64,000 bases of DNA from Arenibacterium halophilum. GTDB taxonomy: Bacteria > Pseudomonadota > Alphaproteobacteria > Rhodobacterales > Rhodobacteraceae. The notes under the pieces were generated by a model that made no database searches, was not told the DNA's origin, and saw only the letters and a program-made list of their open reading frames with translations. Numbering within the stretch: position 1 is the stretch's first letter; every line of letters begins with the position of its first letter. Position numbers and translations under genes: made by a program. The stretch covers positions 558,001 to 622,000 of the forward strand of contig NZ_VCPC01000001.1 in the NCBI RefSeq assembly GCF_005938225.1. Direction: 5' to 3'. Below, one piece after another: positions 27,485 through 35,654 of this stretch.

Positions 27485-29410
27485 ATGCTCACATCAGAGC
27501 CGTCGATGCACGACATCATAGACTACGGTCTGGGTCACGAGGACCCTACGGTCCGCCAATACGCCAGCCATCTCGAGCGTATGTTGAGAAAGCGTGGTTA
27601 CAAGGATCACCACCTACGAGCCCTCGCGGGCGCCCTGGGAGAATATCTCGACCTCGCCCCCAAATACTCGAAGCAAAATGCCCGCCTGAATGCCCGTGTT
27701 GCAGCATGGGGCATTTTGCCATCGACATATCGGCAGTATCAGGCCGACGGCAGGCGGATGATTGAGTTCTACCATGGCGACTTGCAGGCTCGGCAGGCAC
27801 GCCGCGAAAGGAAGGACGTATTCGCCCGCCTCAAGGCCGTCCTGCCGGATCTCATTGAAGCAAATTTCATCCGGGAGGATCAGACTCGTGGCTACCCCAA
27901 GCTATGCGATCTCGCCCGTTTACGCGGCTGGGACATCACTGATCTCACGCGGGACCGTGTCATCCAGCTTCGTGAAGAGTGTTCGACCTCAGACGAATGG
28001 ACACAAGTCAAGCGGGGAGCCGGCTTCATCGATTTACTTCGGCAGTTTCCCACATGCCGCGCGATGCTCCCGCACAATGAGATCGGATCCCTGACAGGCG
28101 TTTTCCGAAACGAAGAGGCTATTCCCGAATTTCTCTTCGAGGAGGTAAATAATTGGGTGACCAATGCGACCGTCGAGTATGACGACACCGCTCTTACAGA
28201 AGAGGCTAGGGAGGCCACGGCAAAACGCCATTCGTCCGGCAACACCGGGATCTATAGAGCTGCCTTGAGAACCTATGTTAGGACCGCCGGTGAATACCGC
28301 GACCTGAAGATGTCCAACGGACTTACTCCGCTGTTCGAATTGGACGTCATCGAGAAAGTTCTGGTGACCCTCTGCGAGAGATCAAAGAACTCCAACGGCC
28401 TGGAGCCGAGAAGCCTCTACGAATATGCGTCGGCGCTAAAGCTGACCGTCAAGCGTCGTGGCTTGACCGAGGAGGCGGAGAAACTCGCCAAGCTAATATC
28501 TCGCCTGCCGGTCCTGATCGAAGGAGCCAAGGCAAGCGAGCAGATGTCTCCCAAAACGAAAGCATGGTGCAGAAACCTCATCCAAAATGAGGTCAAGACC
28601 GAAATATTCGAGACCCAGCACCTCCAGTATGCCGCCAAAGCACAGGCAGCACTTGAAATGGCCGCGCTCGAAAAAATTGATCTTGGAGCGTTTGTGAAAG
28701 ATCCGGCATCTTTGGCTCTGTCAACCGAGGAGGTTCGCATCGCGAAGCGCCTCCTTCGGCAAGCCCGTATGTTCGGAACCTGCGCGGCCTTCGCAGCAAT
28801 TGCGATTGACGTCGCTCCATTTCGGAAATCCAACATCCTGCGCGATCTGAACATGGACGGTCATCCGCAAACTTTCTTCGATCATCGATCTGACCCGGTG
28901 AATCCCCATTTCGTCATTCACATCCCAAACGAGCTCCTCAAAAACGGCAAAGCCATGACCGCTCGCGGGCAGCACATGCCACCCTTCCCGATTTCGGAAG
29001 CTCATCACCGTCGCGACGCTTTCAATATACTTTCATTCTACCTGGCGTGCATACGACCATTGTTCGGCGGATCGACCGAGTCTTCTCTCCTGTTTCCCGC
29101 CATTGAAGTGGTCGGAGAGGAATTGGTTTTCCAGACGTTTGATAGTTGGCTCGCGGAGTGTTCGGATGAAATCGGCCTTCCCCTCACCAGCCATAACTTC
29201 CGGCATGGGTTGTGCTCCATCGAGATCAATGAGGATCCGAGTTGTTTCCCGCAACTCGAGACAATCACCGGAGATACCGAGCGTGTTCTGCGGAGAAACT
29301 ACACATTCATAGATGCCGAGAAGCGTGCTCTTGATTTCCAAGAAACGCGTTATCGCCGTAGGGCCAACCGTTCCCAGTGGTCGAGAGAAATTCGGGGTGC
29401 CTCGGAATGA
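27485..29410 (+). CDS. tyrosine recombinase, first of an overlapping pair
   Basis: A 641-residue protein with a long helical N-terminal region (about 1-410) and a C-terminal catalytic domain. VAPFRKSNILRDLNM gives the first Arg, LTSHNFRHGLCSIEI the His-x-x-Arg, and TGDTERVLRRNYTFID the late box with the Tyr nucleophile. The usual Gly-His of the third box is Gly-Asp. It is much longer than phage integrases (about 330-420), as in multi-recombinase elements. The stop overlaps the next recombinase start as ATGA, so the two are translationally coupled and probably act together. An alternative start is MHDIIDY at 27506. Confidence 0.85.
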   Translation: MLTSEPSMHDIIDYGLGHEDPTVRQYASHLERMLRKRGYKDHHLRALAGALGEYLDLAPKYSKQNARLNARVAAWGILPSTYRQYQADGRRMIEFYHGDLQARQARRERKDVFARLKAVLPDLIEANFIREDQTRGYPKLCDLARLRGWDITDLTRDRVIQLREECSTSDEWTQVKRGAGFIDLLRQFPTCRAMLPHNEIGSLTGVFRNEEAIPEFLFEEVNNWVTNATVEYDDTALTEEAREATAKRHSSGNTGIYRAALRTYVRTAGEYRDLKMSNGLTPLFELDVIEKVLVTLCERSKNSNGLEPRSLYEYASALKLTVKRRGLTEEAEKLAKLISRLPVLIEGAKASEQMSPKTKAWCRNLIQNEVKTEIFETQHLQYAAKAQAALEMAALEKIDLGAFVKDPASLALSTEEVRIAKRLLRQARMFGTCAAFAAIAIDVAPFRKSNILRDLNMDGHPQTFFDHRSDPVNPHFVIHIPNELLKNGKAMTARGQHMPPFPISEAHHRRDAFNILSFYLACIRPLFGGSTESSLLFPAIEVVGEELVFQTFDSWLAECSDEIGLPLTSHNFRHGLCSIEINEDPSCFPQLETITGDTERVLRRNYTFIDAEKRALDFQETRYRRRANRSQWSREIRGASE

Positions 29411-30921
29411 ATGTTCACAGCATCCTGGCAAAGCCAGTCTGGAAAGCTCTGGCGATGCGTCCCGGTTTCGCAACTGTTGGCGAGGCTTCAATTCTCGCGA
29501 CGGACGGGTTCTTTGACTATCTACTGGAACACGGTCTCAGCGCCCCGTCAGCCGGCGACGTAGTCATGTGGCTGAAGGGCGATGGCAGAGCAGATGTTCA
29601 GCTTACCCTCGATTTGCTCGAGGACACCTTTTCACTCTTTGACCCATCGTTCTTGCGACAGATTGCGGATGCGCGCCAGCAACTGGCTAAGAAGTCTCCC
29701 GGGGCAAACCAGTCCCCGGTGCTCGCCCTGCCCAAGAACACCGTCATGCTTCCGTCCTACGAAATACTAAGTTGGGATCCGATTGCCCGACCACCGAAAC
29801 GACCGCCGATCCTCCGTCATGTTTCGATTCAACCCGACGAGTTGCCTCTGGATTATCAGGAAACCATTCGCCGTGCGGCTCGTGGGCTTCCAGGAAGAGG
29901 GGCCGAGGTCAAGGTCCCGGCCCGGAGTATGGTGCTGCGCATGCGCGAAAAGCTATGCCAGTGTATGTGGTCGATCCGGAACAATGACTTCCAGCCTGTC
30001 CTTTCGCCCATTGGCATCGATAGATACGTGAAGGACCTTATCTCGCGGTGCTCTCTGAAACCACATGGACTTCGCTGGTCATCCATCCGGGCATCGGTGG
30101 ACGGATTATACCTTTTCGCACGTTATCACGGCGAAGAAGAAAGGATACTCTCGCACCTGCGTTGCTACATCAGAGAATTCGAGGCCCGTGAGCGCGCACA
30201 GCGGGCCCTGAAGTTCTTTAAGCTGGCAAGGACCGGGAACACGACCGACCGCATTCTTGACCAGGCTGAACGGCTTCTTATCGGCGTAGATGCGGAACTA
30301 AGCCCTGGCAAGCGGCACCAAATGCGGAACGCCGCTGCCATTCTGGCTATTTACGCCAACGCCCCGCTCCGGAATGCGTCCGCTCAGCTTGCCTTCGGCA
30401 CTACTCTGTTCTGGGAGAACAACCACTGGGTCATCAGGACAAAGATCCAGAAAACACATACTTCTCGACCCGAACTTCTGGTTCTTCCGCTTCACCCCGA
30501 ATGCGGACGGTTCATCGATGCAGTTCTTCTCCAAGATTCGACGCCAGTCCTCCTGCCACGCTTGAGAGAACAGGCCATACAGGAAAGACGGCAACTGTTC
30601 TGCCTCGTTGATGAGAGGCCCGCCGCTGCGAGCTACATCCCCAGGGTTTTCAAGGCGCTCACTGGCAATAGTTTTACGACGCTGCGCGTCATGCATTACT
30701 CAGACGCCATACGCCACCACGGCCCAGTGGGTATCGAGCTGGCAAAACATGCTGCTCATCACTCACCTACGACGTCGGGCACCGATATCGTCAAGATTCA
30801 CTACATCGCGGAAGAAGTTGCCCAGCTTGACGCCGAAGCGATGAGGGCGCGGCGGGACCGCCGAGTGAATAGTATGCGCGAGCGCTACCGAGCCGACTTC
30901 AACTGGAATAGCCAACCGTAA
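29407..30921 (+). CDS. second tyrosine recombinase of the pair, divergent active site
   Basis: A 504-residue protein starting MNVHSILAKPVWKALAMRPG. The catalytic domain lies in the last 200 residues. NAPLRNASAQLAFG holds the first Arg, TTLRVMHYSDAIRHHG the second Arg with Thr in place of the usual His, and HAAHHSPTT and VKIHYI the late His and the Tyr. Divergence of the boxes leaves catalytic activity uncertain, and it could be a structural partner of the first recombinase. The ATGA overlap makes a two-gene translation unit. A Lys/Glu-rich microprotein is encoded convergently right after it. Confidence 0.8.
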   Translation: MNVHSILAKPVWKALAMRPGFATVGEASILATDGFFDYLLEHGLSAPSAGDVVMWLKGDGRADVQLTLDLLEDTFSLFDPSFLRQIADARQQLAKKSPGANQSPVLALPKNTVMLPSYEILSWDPIARPPKRPPILRHVSIQPDELPLDYQETIRRAARGLPGRGAEVKVPARSMVLRMREKLCQCMWSIRNNDFQPVLSPIGIDRYVKDLISRCSLKPHGLRWSSIRASVDGLYLFARYHGEEERILSHLRCYIREFEARERAQRALKFFKLARTGNTTDRILDQAERLLIGVDAELSPGKRHQMRNAAAILAIYANAPLRNASAQLAFGTTLFWENNHWVIRTKIQKTHTSRPELLVLPLHPECGRFIDAVLLQDSTPVLLPRLREQAIQERRQLFCLVDERPAAASYIPRVFKALTGNSFTTLRVMHYSDAIRHHGPVGIELAKHAAHHSPTTSGTDIVKIHYIAEEVAQLDAEAMRARRDRRVNSMRERYRADFNWNSQP

Positions 30922-30955
30922 CACACGGGCGACGGTGATTGGATGTTCAGACAGG

Positions 30956-31066
30956 TTACCCGTGTTGTAGGGTTTCTGTCTTTTTTTCTTTCTTTTCCTC
31001 CTCGGCGGGTTTTTCTTCTTTATTTTTGGTCGGCTGCGGGACCGGATAACCCTGCACAATCATCAT
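30956..31066 (-). CDS. 36-residue Lys/Glu-rich microprotein with IVQGYPVP motif
   Basis: It encodes MMIVQGYPVPQPTKNKEEKP followed by an alternating Lys/Glu tail. It shares the core IVQGYPVP with the microprotein at 20036-20134. CGGGAG occurs 5-10 bp before the first ATG. It ends 35 bp from the convergent recombinase gene. The hydrophobic-aromatic core with a charged tail suggests a peptide that docks on a partner protein, and its position next to the recombinase pair makes that partner a candidate. Unknown family. Confidence 0.5.
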   Translation of the reverse strand: MMIVQGYPVPQPTKNKEEKPAEEEKKEKKTETLQHG

Positions 31067-31130
31067 TTCTGAATACTCCCGGAGACAATTGACAACAGGG
31101 AACGGGCGCTTCCTTGCGATCTTGGCAAGA

Positions 31131-31616
31131 TCATTTGACCGGTTGCTTCGTCAGTTCAGAACAAGCTGCCTGAAAACACTCTTCAAATCTTTCCCTAAAA
31201 TTGATTGGGAACGTCCGTGCTACGGCCAGCCAGCCCCCTGGCTGACCCAAGTCAGAGTTGAACCATGCATCATCTCCGCCGCGGATCGCGACCGTAGCTG
31301 CAAGCGCCTTGATGGTATCTTCACTGATCAAGCTCAAATCGAGGTCAGTGATCTCGCGCCCATAGGTGGTCACCTCGATCATCCTCCTCTCGGCATCGTA
31401 TTCAATCACACCAAGGCGAACGCCCTCCTGCACCCAGCCTATCGGCAACCAGCCAGAAAGACGTGCTCGAAACGCCTCTTGCCAGCCCGGTTTCATCCAG
31501 CGTGTATCCAACCAAAACGTTTCTTCCGCCACCACAGTCACTCCCATTTTGGGAGCGTCGAGTAACTCACGTATGAGAGCCTGTCCAGCGGAAAGATGCA
31601 GCAGTGGCGGGCACAT
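31131..31616 (-). CDS. hypothetical protein
   Basis: A protein of about 161 residues with several tryptophans (ETFWLDTRWMKPGWQEAF; SGWLPIGWVQEGVRLGVIEY) and no membrane segment. I do not recognise a family. Start choices are ATG 31616 or ATG 31547 (MGVTVVAEE); a TTG at 31625 is also open. It overlaps the 5' end of the divergent XRE gene by about 13 bp if the longer start is used. It lies in the same strand block as the Lys/Glu microprotein, 65 bp upstream of it, so the two may be cotranscribed. Confidence 0.5.
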   Translation of the reverse strand: MCPPLLHLSAGQALIRELLDAPKMGVTVVAEETFWLDTRWMKPGWQEAFRARLSGWLPIGWVQEGVRLGVIEYDAERRMIEVTTYGREITDLDLSLISEDTIKALAATVAIRGGDDAWFNSDLGQPGGWLAVARTFPINFRERFEECFQAACSELTKQPVK

Positions 31617-31861
31617 TACACTCAAAACAATATCGAGACGTCATCGCAGCCTTGGTAAGCGCTCGAAAGTCTGCCGGCCTCTCTCAAGCGGCGCTTGCGG
31701 AGCAATTGGGCAGGCCACCGTCTTTCGTGGCAAAAGTCGAGTTGGCTGAACGAAGGCTGGACGTCGTCGAATTTTATTACTGGGCTCGCGCTGTCTCAGA
31801 CGACCCGACAGAATTGATCTGCAACGTGCTTGGCTTGCTGCCAGACAGCATGCCTCACTGA
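31604..31861 (+). CDS. XRE-family helix-turn-helix protein
   Basis: An 85-residue protein starting from GTG with GGAAAGA upstream. The Cro/C1-type helix-turn-helix is at about residues 25-48 (GLSQAALAEQLGRPPSFVAK) followed by VELAERRLDVVEFYYWARAV, typical of small XRE repressors. It overlaps the start of the divergent hypothetical gene, so each could control the other. Nearest downstream feature is the 21-bp repeat array about 190 bp away, a possible binding target. Confidence 0.75.
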   Translation: MAGTLHSKQYRDVIAALVSARKSAGLSQAALAEQLGRPPSFVAKVELAERRLDVVEFYYWARAVSDDPTELICNVLGLLPDSMPH

Positions 31862-32052
31862 AAACCTGGCACCCTCGCGGCAACAGGCGAACAGATCTGA
31901 ACGTTATGAATTCGCACGCCGCGCGCGCCTGATATCGGCCGGCGGGCTCGAGCTGGTCGGTTTGCTGTCCGGCACCCGGGCTACGGACTGGAAAAAATGT
32001 TCATGCTTGACCTCCGAGGATCACATTACCGTGAGGTTTCTCGCAGGTTTTC

Positions 32053-32178
32053 TGCGTCCTGCGTCAGACGCATTGCGACCCAAGTAAGGCGACGTGCGAC
32101 CTTCGTCAGAAATTTTGCGACCTGAGCAAAGTAATTTGCGACAAACTACAGGCTCAATGCGACCAACCCCCTCTCAAG
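32053..32178. repeat. six direct repeats with 21-bp period (TGCGACC core)
   Basis: TGCGTCC at 32053, TGCGACC at 32074, 32095 and 32116, TGCGACA at 32137 and TGCGACC at 32158 are spaced exactly 21 bp apart. The rest of each unit is partly conserved, with (C/A)GT(C/A)AG about 9 bp after the core. Two helical turns per unit puts all cores on one face of the helix, as in iterons, operator arrays or transposon-end binding sites. The array lies in a 586-bp gap (31862-32447) with no other feature, 270 bp before the 697-residue protein gene. Confidence 0.75.
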
Positions 32179-32447
32179 CTAATGAAATAAAAGATAAATT
32201 CGCCCCCCTGAATCAAGAGAATCCCAGAATCAATAGAATCTCCGGAGGGTGCTTTGATTGGGTTTTGGCGATAGCATTACGGACACGCCTCGGATTTTGC
32301 TCCGCGCGCAAACGGCCAATATGCTCTGTATGACAGGGATCGAACACAGCACCAACACCGGCCGCAGGCAAGGCGAGGTCACCGGAAAAGCCTTGGGACC
32401 AAGGCAGTCTCCACCGTCGACGAAGCGAACTGGTCGAGGCAATTTCC

Positions 32448-34541
32448 ATGTCTGAAGTAATGGACTGCGGCAAGCTCTTCGACGAACTGTCTGGTGCCGA
32501 CCCGAGGAAAGAACTCACCCGGGCAGCCTCACCATTTGCTTTGGCTACGGCTCTAACCCTCCTCGCCAAGATCGACGAGACGCCGCTGTCGATGCTCCGA
32601 TACTCCGGAACTTCCTTGTCGAACCGGCTAACCGTCGATGAGATACCTGAGGGAGCACAAAAGATCTTTGGGAGCAACCGTTCACGATACCTGGCTTTCC
32701 GGAGACGAATTCTGGATCTTCAATTACTGGCAACCAGAACCCGCGTCGACGCGGACGCAATTCACGCGCTTCAACGACTGGCGCGTCTTGAAATCCGGAG
32801 TTCCGCGGCAAACCCCTTCTACGAGTTGCGGCGCGTGCTCGCAGACCAAGTTGAGCCTGCGGAACTGACCCGAGAACTGGCAATTGAGCTCGAGAAGCCC
32901 CTGACCGGCTTGAACAGAGGCTCTTACCGTGCGGCCCTCGGCGTGCTCGACCGCCTCCAGAGCTCTGAATTAGCTCGAGCGACTGGGCTCCTGCCCCGCG
33001 ATCTCATCGGCCCCCTGCCGCGGCCTTCGGATCACACCACGCACGCTCCCCTTCCGCCGAAGCTCGAACGACTGCATGCCATTTCCGGACCCAAAGTCAA
33101 AAGTGCACTCCCGGCAGTCTATCGTGCCTCAGTGTTGTTGCATCTGGTAGATATCCATGCTGATCCAACTCTGGACGAACTGCTCTCTGAGCGGGCCGTC
33201 GAACAGCTGATCGACCTCGACCCCTCGATCTTGGGCATGGAGAAGCCTAAAAAAAAGGCCTTCCACATTTACGTCCTGAACCTCAAGAAAGCGATTTCGT
33301 CCGATCCATCACGTCGAAACACGGCCTTCGATGCGGTTTCAATACCTTGGTCGAAGATCCGAGCCGAGTTAGCAGATCGTGGGATGGAAAAACCGGCATC
33401 GAGAACGCTCGCCGTCTCAAGTCAAGCTCGCAAAGAAGGACTGAAGCCGTCGGACTTGACGCCGCAGTGGTTCACCGAAACTGAGAGGCGACTGACAAAA
33501 TCCGAGCGGTCACGGTTCCGGTCAGGCGCGTTCGCAATAGATGCCCTGTTCGAAATCCAAGACTTTCCCGCCAAGTTGCTGCCGAAAGAACCCAGCGGTC
33601 TTCAACGGCTCAGGCAGCGCAAAGGAGAAGTGAGAGAAACGCCCGTGGCTAACCATCTCGCTGCGGCGTGGGCCTCTTTCAAAAACGCCCTCCTTAGCGA
33701 GGGGTTTTCTGGCTCGGATCTCGACAGGATAGCCGTGTTGGAAAATTTGGCGGTCTATAACAAGAAGGCCCCTGATGACATTGACCGAGCTTTCATAACG
33801 TCGCGATTGGCTTGGGCAAAGAAATCCCGTAAGGCAGCAATTCGCGAGGCGGGGATGGTGATGGAAAGAGCCGCCGTCCTGCCGCAACTTTCCGATTACC
33901 TCACTTCATATAACAACACGCTCCATGCGTCCGACCCTCAGGGCACTGTCCAGCTACCTACAAAAATATTGGCCGATTTGAGAGATCTGGCCGGTCGAAT
34001 CGGCTACAGTGAGAGCACGCGTCGTGCGCTTACCGTCGCGTGTAACACCCTGCACCGCCTACATATGGAAAATGGAGGCAGCCCGGCAGAGACCCTCGGT
34101 CAGGTCTTCGATTACGATTTGGAATTATTCTCGGACGCAAGTCTCTCTAAGAACCAACAGGCTCGCTACCGGCAATCTTTTGGAGCGGCCAAGGACTACG
34201 TTTCACTGAAATGGACGCCGACGTGGATCTCGCTCTACGCCAGCGTTCGTGACGCCGGGACCCCTTCGGCCAGCAACCCGATACCTGCGATGTTGAAATA
34301 CGCGAACGGCCTCGAGCCATCTGATCTGACGCCGGAGTGGCTTCAAGAAGTCGAACGACAATTGCGTCGGCCAAACGACCTCTCACGGTATGGCAGAGCA
34401 GACCTGGCGAAAACGCTGCTGGCGAACGTCGGACGATTCGAAGTTCTTCGGCAGAAGGGCGTGTTCAGAAACGTAGCGATCCTTCCTGCGGTGCTGCTGC
34501 CCACCGAGCCACCTGCCCGCCTTGGAGATAGCAGCTATTGA
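32448..34541 (+). CDS. large internally repetitive helical protein, unknown function
   Basis: A 697-residue, mostly helical cytosolic protein without signal peptide or membrane segments. Three related modules are visible: about residues 121-190 (VEPAELTRELAIELEKPL), 320-382 (GLKPSDLTPQWFTETERRLT) and 609-690 (GLEPSDLTPEWLQEVERQLR). Each is followed by a basic helix with a conserved Arg or Tyr and a hydrophobic helix. The pattern recalls the SAM-like core-binding domains of tyrosine recombinases, but no catalytic boxes are present. It may be a DNA-binding or architectural partner of the recombinase pair. Name and function are unknown. Confidence 0.65.
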   Translation: MSEVMDCGKLFDELSGADPRKELTRAASPFALATALTLLAKIDETPLSMLRYSGTSLSNRLTVDEIPEGAQKIFGSNRSRYLAFRRRILDLQLLATRTRVDADAIHALQRLARLEIRSSAANPFYELRRVLADQVEPAELTRELAIELEKPLTGLNRGSYRAALGVLDRLQSSELARATGLLPRDLIGPLPRPSDHTTHAPLPPKLERLHAISGPKVKSALPAVYRASVLLHLVDIHADPTLDELLSERAVEQLIDLDPSILGMEKPKKKAFHIYVLNLKKAISSDPSRRNTAFDAVSIPWSKIRAELADRGMEKPASRTLAVSSQARKEGLKPSDLTPQWFTETERRLTKSERSRFRSGAFAIDALFEIQDFPAKLLPKEPSGLQRLRQRKGEVRETPVANHLAAAWASFKNALLSEGFSGSDLDRIAVLENLAVYNKKAPDDIDRAFITSRLAWAKKSRKAAIREAGMVMERAAVLPQLSDYLTSYNNTLHASDPQGTVQLPTKILADLRDLAGRIGYSESTRRALTVACNTLHRLHMENGGSPAETLGQVFDYDLELFSDASLSKNQQARYRQSFGAAKDYVSLKWTPTWISLYASVRDAGTPSASNPIPAMLKYANGLEPSDLTPEWLQEVERQLRRPNDLSRYGRADLAKTLLANVGRFEVLRQKGVFRNVAILPAVLLPTEPPARLGDSSY

Positions 34542-34881
34542 GCCTTGGAAGATGGTATCTTCTTGGCTGACATCTGGCACCGCCGCTCGCGGTGGACTAT
34601 CGACACGGCAGCCACCTTGCGGACAAACAGCGAACCCCTGGCCATTTGCACGATGCGTCATCATCCGTCCTCATACCCTTCTGTCGCCTCAAAGCCGACA
34701 AGTCCGCGGGTAAGGTATATTCGTGACCTAAGTGACTTGCTATGTTTTCGGTATCCAACTTCGCATCGTCGAGGGTTCGCAACCAGTTCTGGGCAGTGCC
34801 CCTTGCCTTCAGATTTGGATGAGTGGCCCGGTCCGTCTCGGCGAGAATCCGGCGTCGTTGGATATTGAAACATGATCGGGA
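34542..34881. other. intergenic region in the island
   Basis: 340 bp without a convincing gene. Open frames on both strands overlap each other and lack ribosome binding sites and recognisable domains. No repeat or strong hairpin is seen. Confidence 0.4.
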
Positions 34882-35310
34882 ATGATCGCAATCGCAATGG
34901 CCGACAAACTGTTCAAACTCACTCTCGACCTGCGTGATGTCTGCGTGTGGCTGAGCAGCCGGCATGTAGATACGCTGTTCGGTATCTGCGTGGATCGAAA
35001 CTACAGCTCTGAACCGGGCGTGATCTCGCATGTCGTCGCCGGTTGTGAAGATCAGAATACACGCCGCATGCTTCGCGAAGAAGCGACCCAGGCGCTCCAA
35101 GCGCTGGGATACACCGTGGCACCGGCGGGCGGCGATGTCTATGACACGGGCCCGGCGTCCCGGGAAGGGATGTCAGCGCACCAGAAACTCCGCAGCATCC
35201 GTCGCGTCTACGATGCGATCAACGGCAAATACTCTTCGGCACATGACTATAGCCGTCCACGCCCGACGGATGAGGAAATTGCGTCGATGCCAGTCGATGA
35301 CGCTTTTTAG
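34882..35310 (+). CDS. hypothetical protein
   Basis: A 142-residue protein starting MIAIAMADKLFKLTLDLRDV (or MADKLF at 34897). It has a compact predicted alpha/beta N-terminal half and a charged C-terminal tail with SAHDYSRPRPTDEEIASMP. Codon use is consistent with coding. I do not recognise a family. It is the last plausible gene of the island before the denitrification block. Confidence 0.5.
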   Translation: MIAIAMADKLFKLTLDLRDVCVWLSSRHVDTLFGICVDRNYSSEPGVISHVVAGCEDQNTRRMLREEATQALQALGYTVAPAGGDVYDTGPASREGMSAHQKLRSIRRVYDAINGKYSSAHDYSRPRPTDEEIASMPVDDAF

Positions 35311-35654
35311 TTCGACGCTAAAGACCGAAAACGCTCTCCGTGATTGGCAAACCATGTTTTTGAAAGAGTTGACGGCTACGACCTCGTGATGAACACCGTC
35401 GATTCGATCCCGAAATCGACTTGAGCATCGACGAGGGTTTCGTCCGATAGAGCATGCAACATGGCGTGGCGGAGTTGGTTAGATCGATCCAGGCCGGATT
35501 GGATGGTCCGCGGCTATCTCCCGCGTGCCATTCAAATGCCATCGCTCGGGCCAATAACTTCGATGGCTTCCTCGCTCGCCCTCCTCCACCAAGCAGGCAA
35601 GTTTGGCCGGAAGCTCCCGGTTCGAGCGTTATATTTTTCGACAGGTAGGGCATT
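35311..35654. other. island edge next to the denitrification cluster
   Basis: 344 bp between the last island gene and the end of nnrS. A short minus-strand frame ending DAQVDFGIESTVFITRS at about 35387 could be a gene remnant but has no proper start. No copy of the tRNA-Gln 3' end, which would mark an attR site, is visible here. Confidence 0.35.

Noticed and set aside
32043-32333. 7-residue protein repeats (LRPxxxx) encoded by the 21-bp array
   Set aside because: The 21-bp period gives a repeating peptide in one frame, but a TAA at 32085 interrupts it, there is no good start or ribosome binding site, and conservation is strongest in the DNA core, so a DNA-level role is preferred.
34597-35100. 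167-codon minus-strand open frame
   Set aside because: It overlaps the plus-strand gene at 34882, which has better codon structure, and shows no domain.
15190-35654. Direct repeat of the tRNA-Gln 3' end (attR)
   Set aside because: Looked for the T-arm and acceptor sequence by eye along the island and at its edge; no copy was found.
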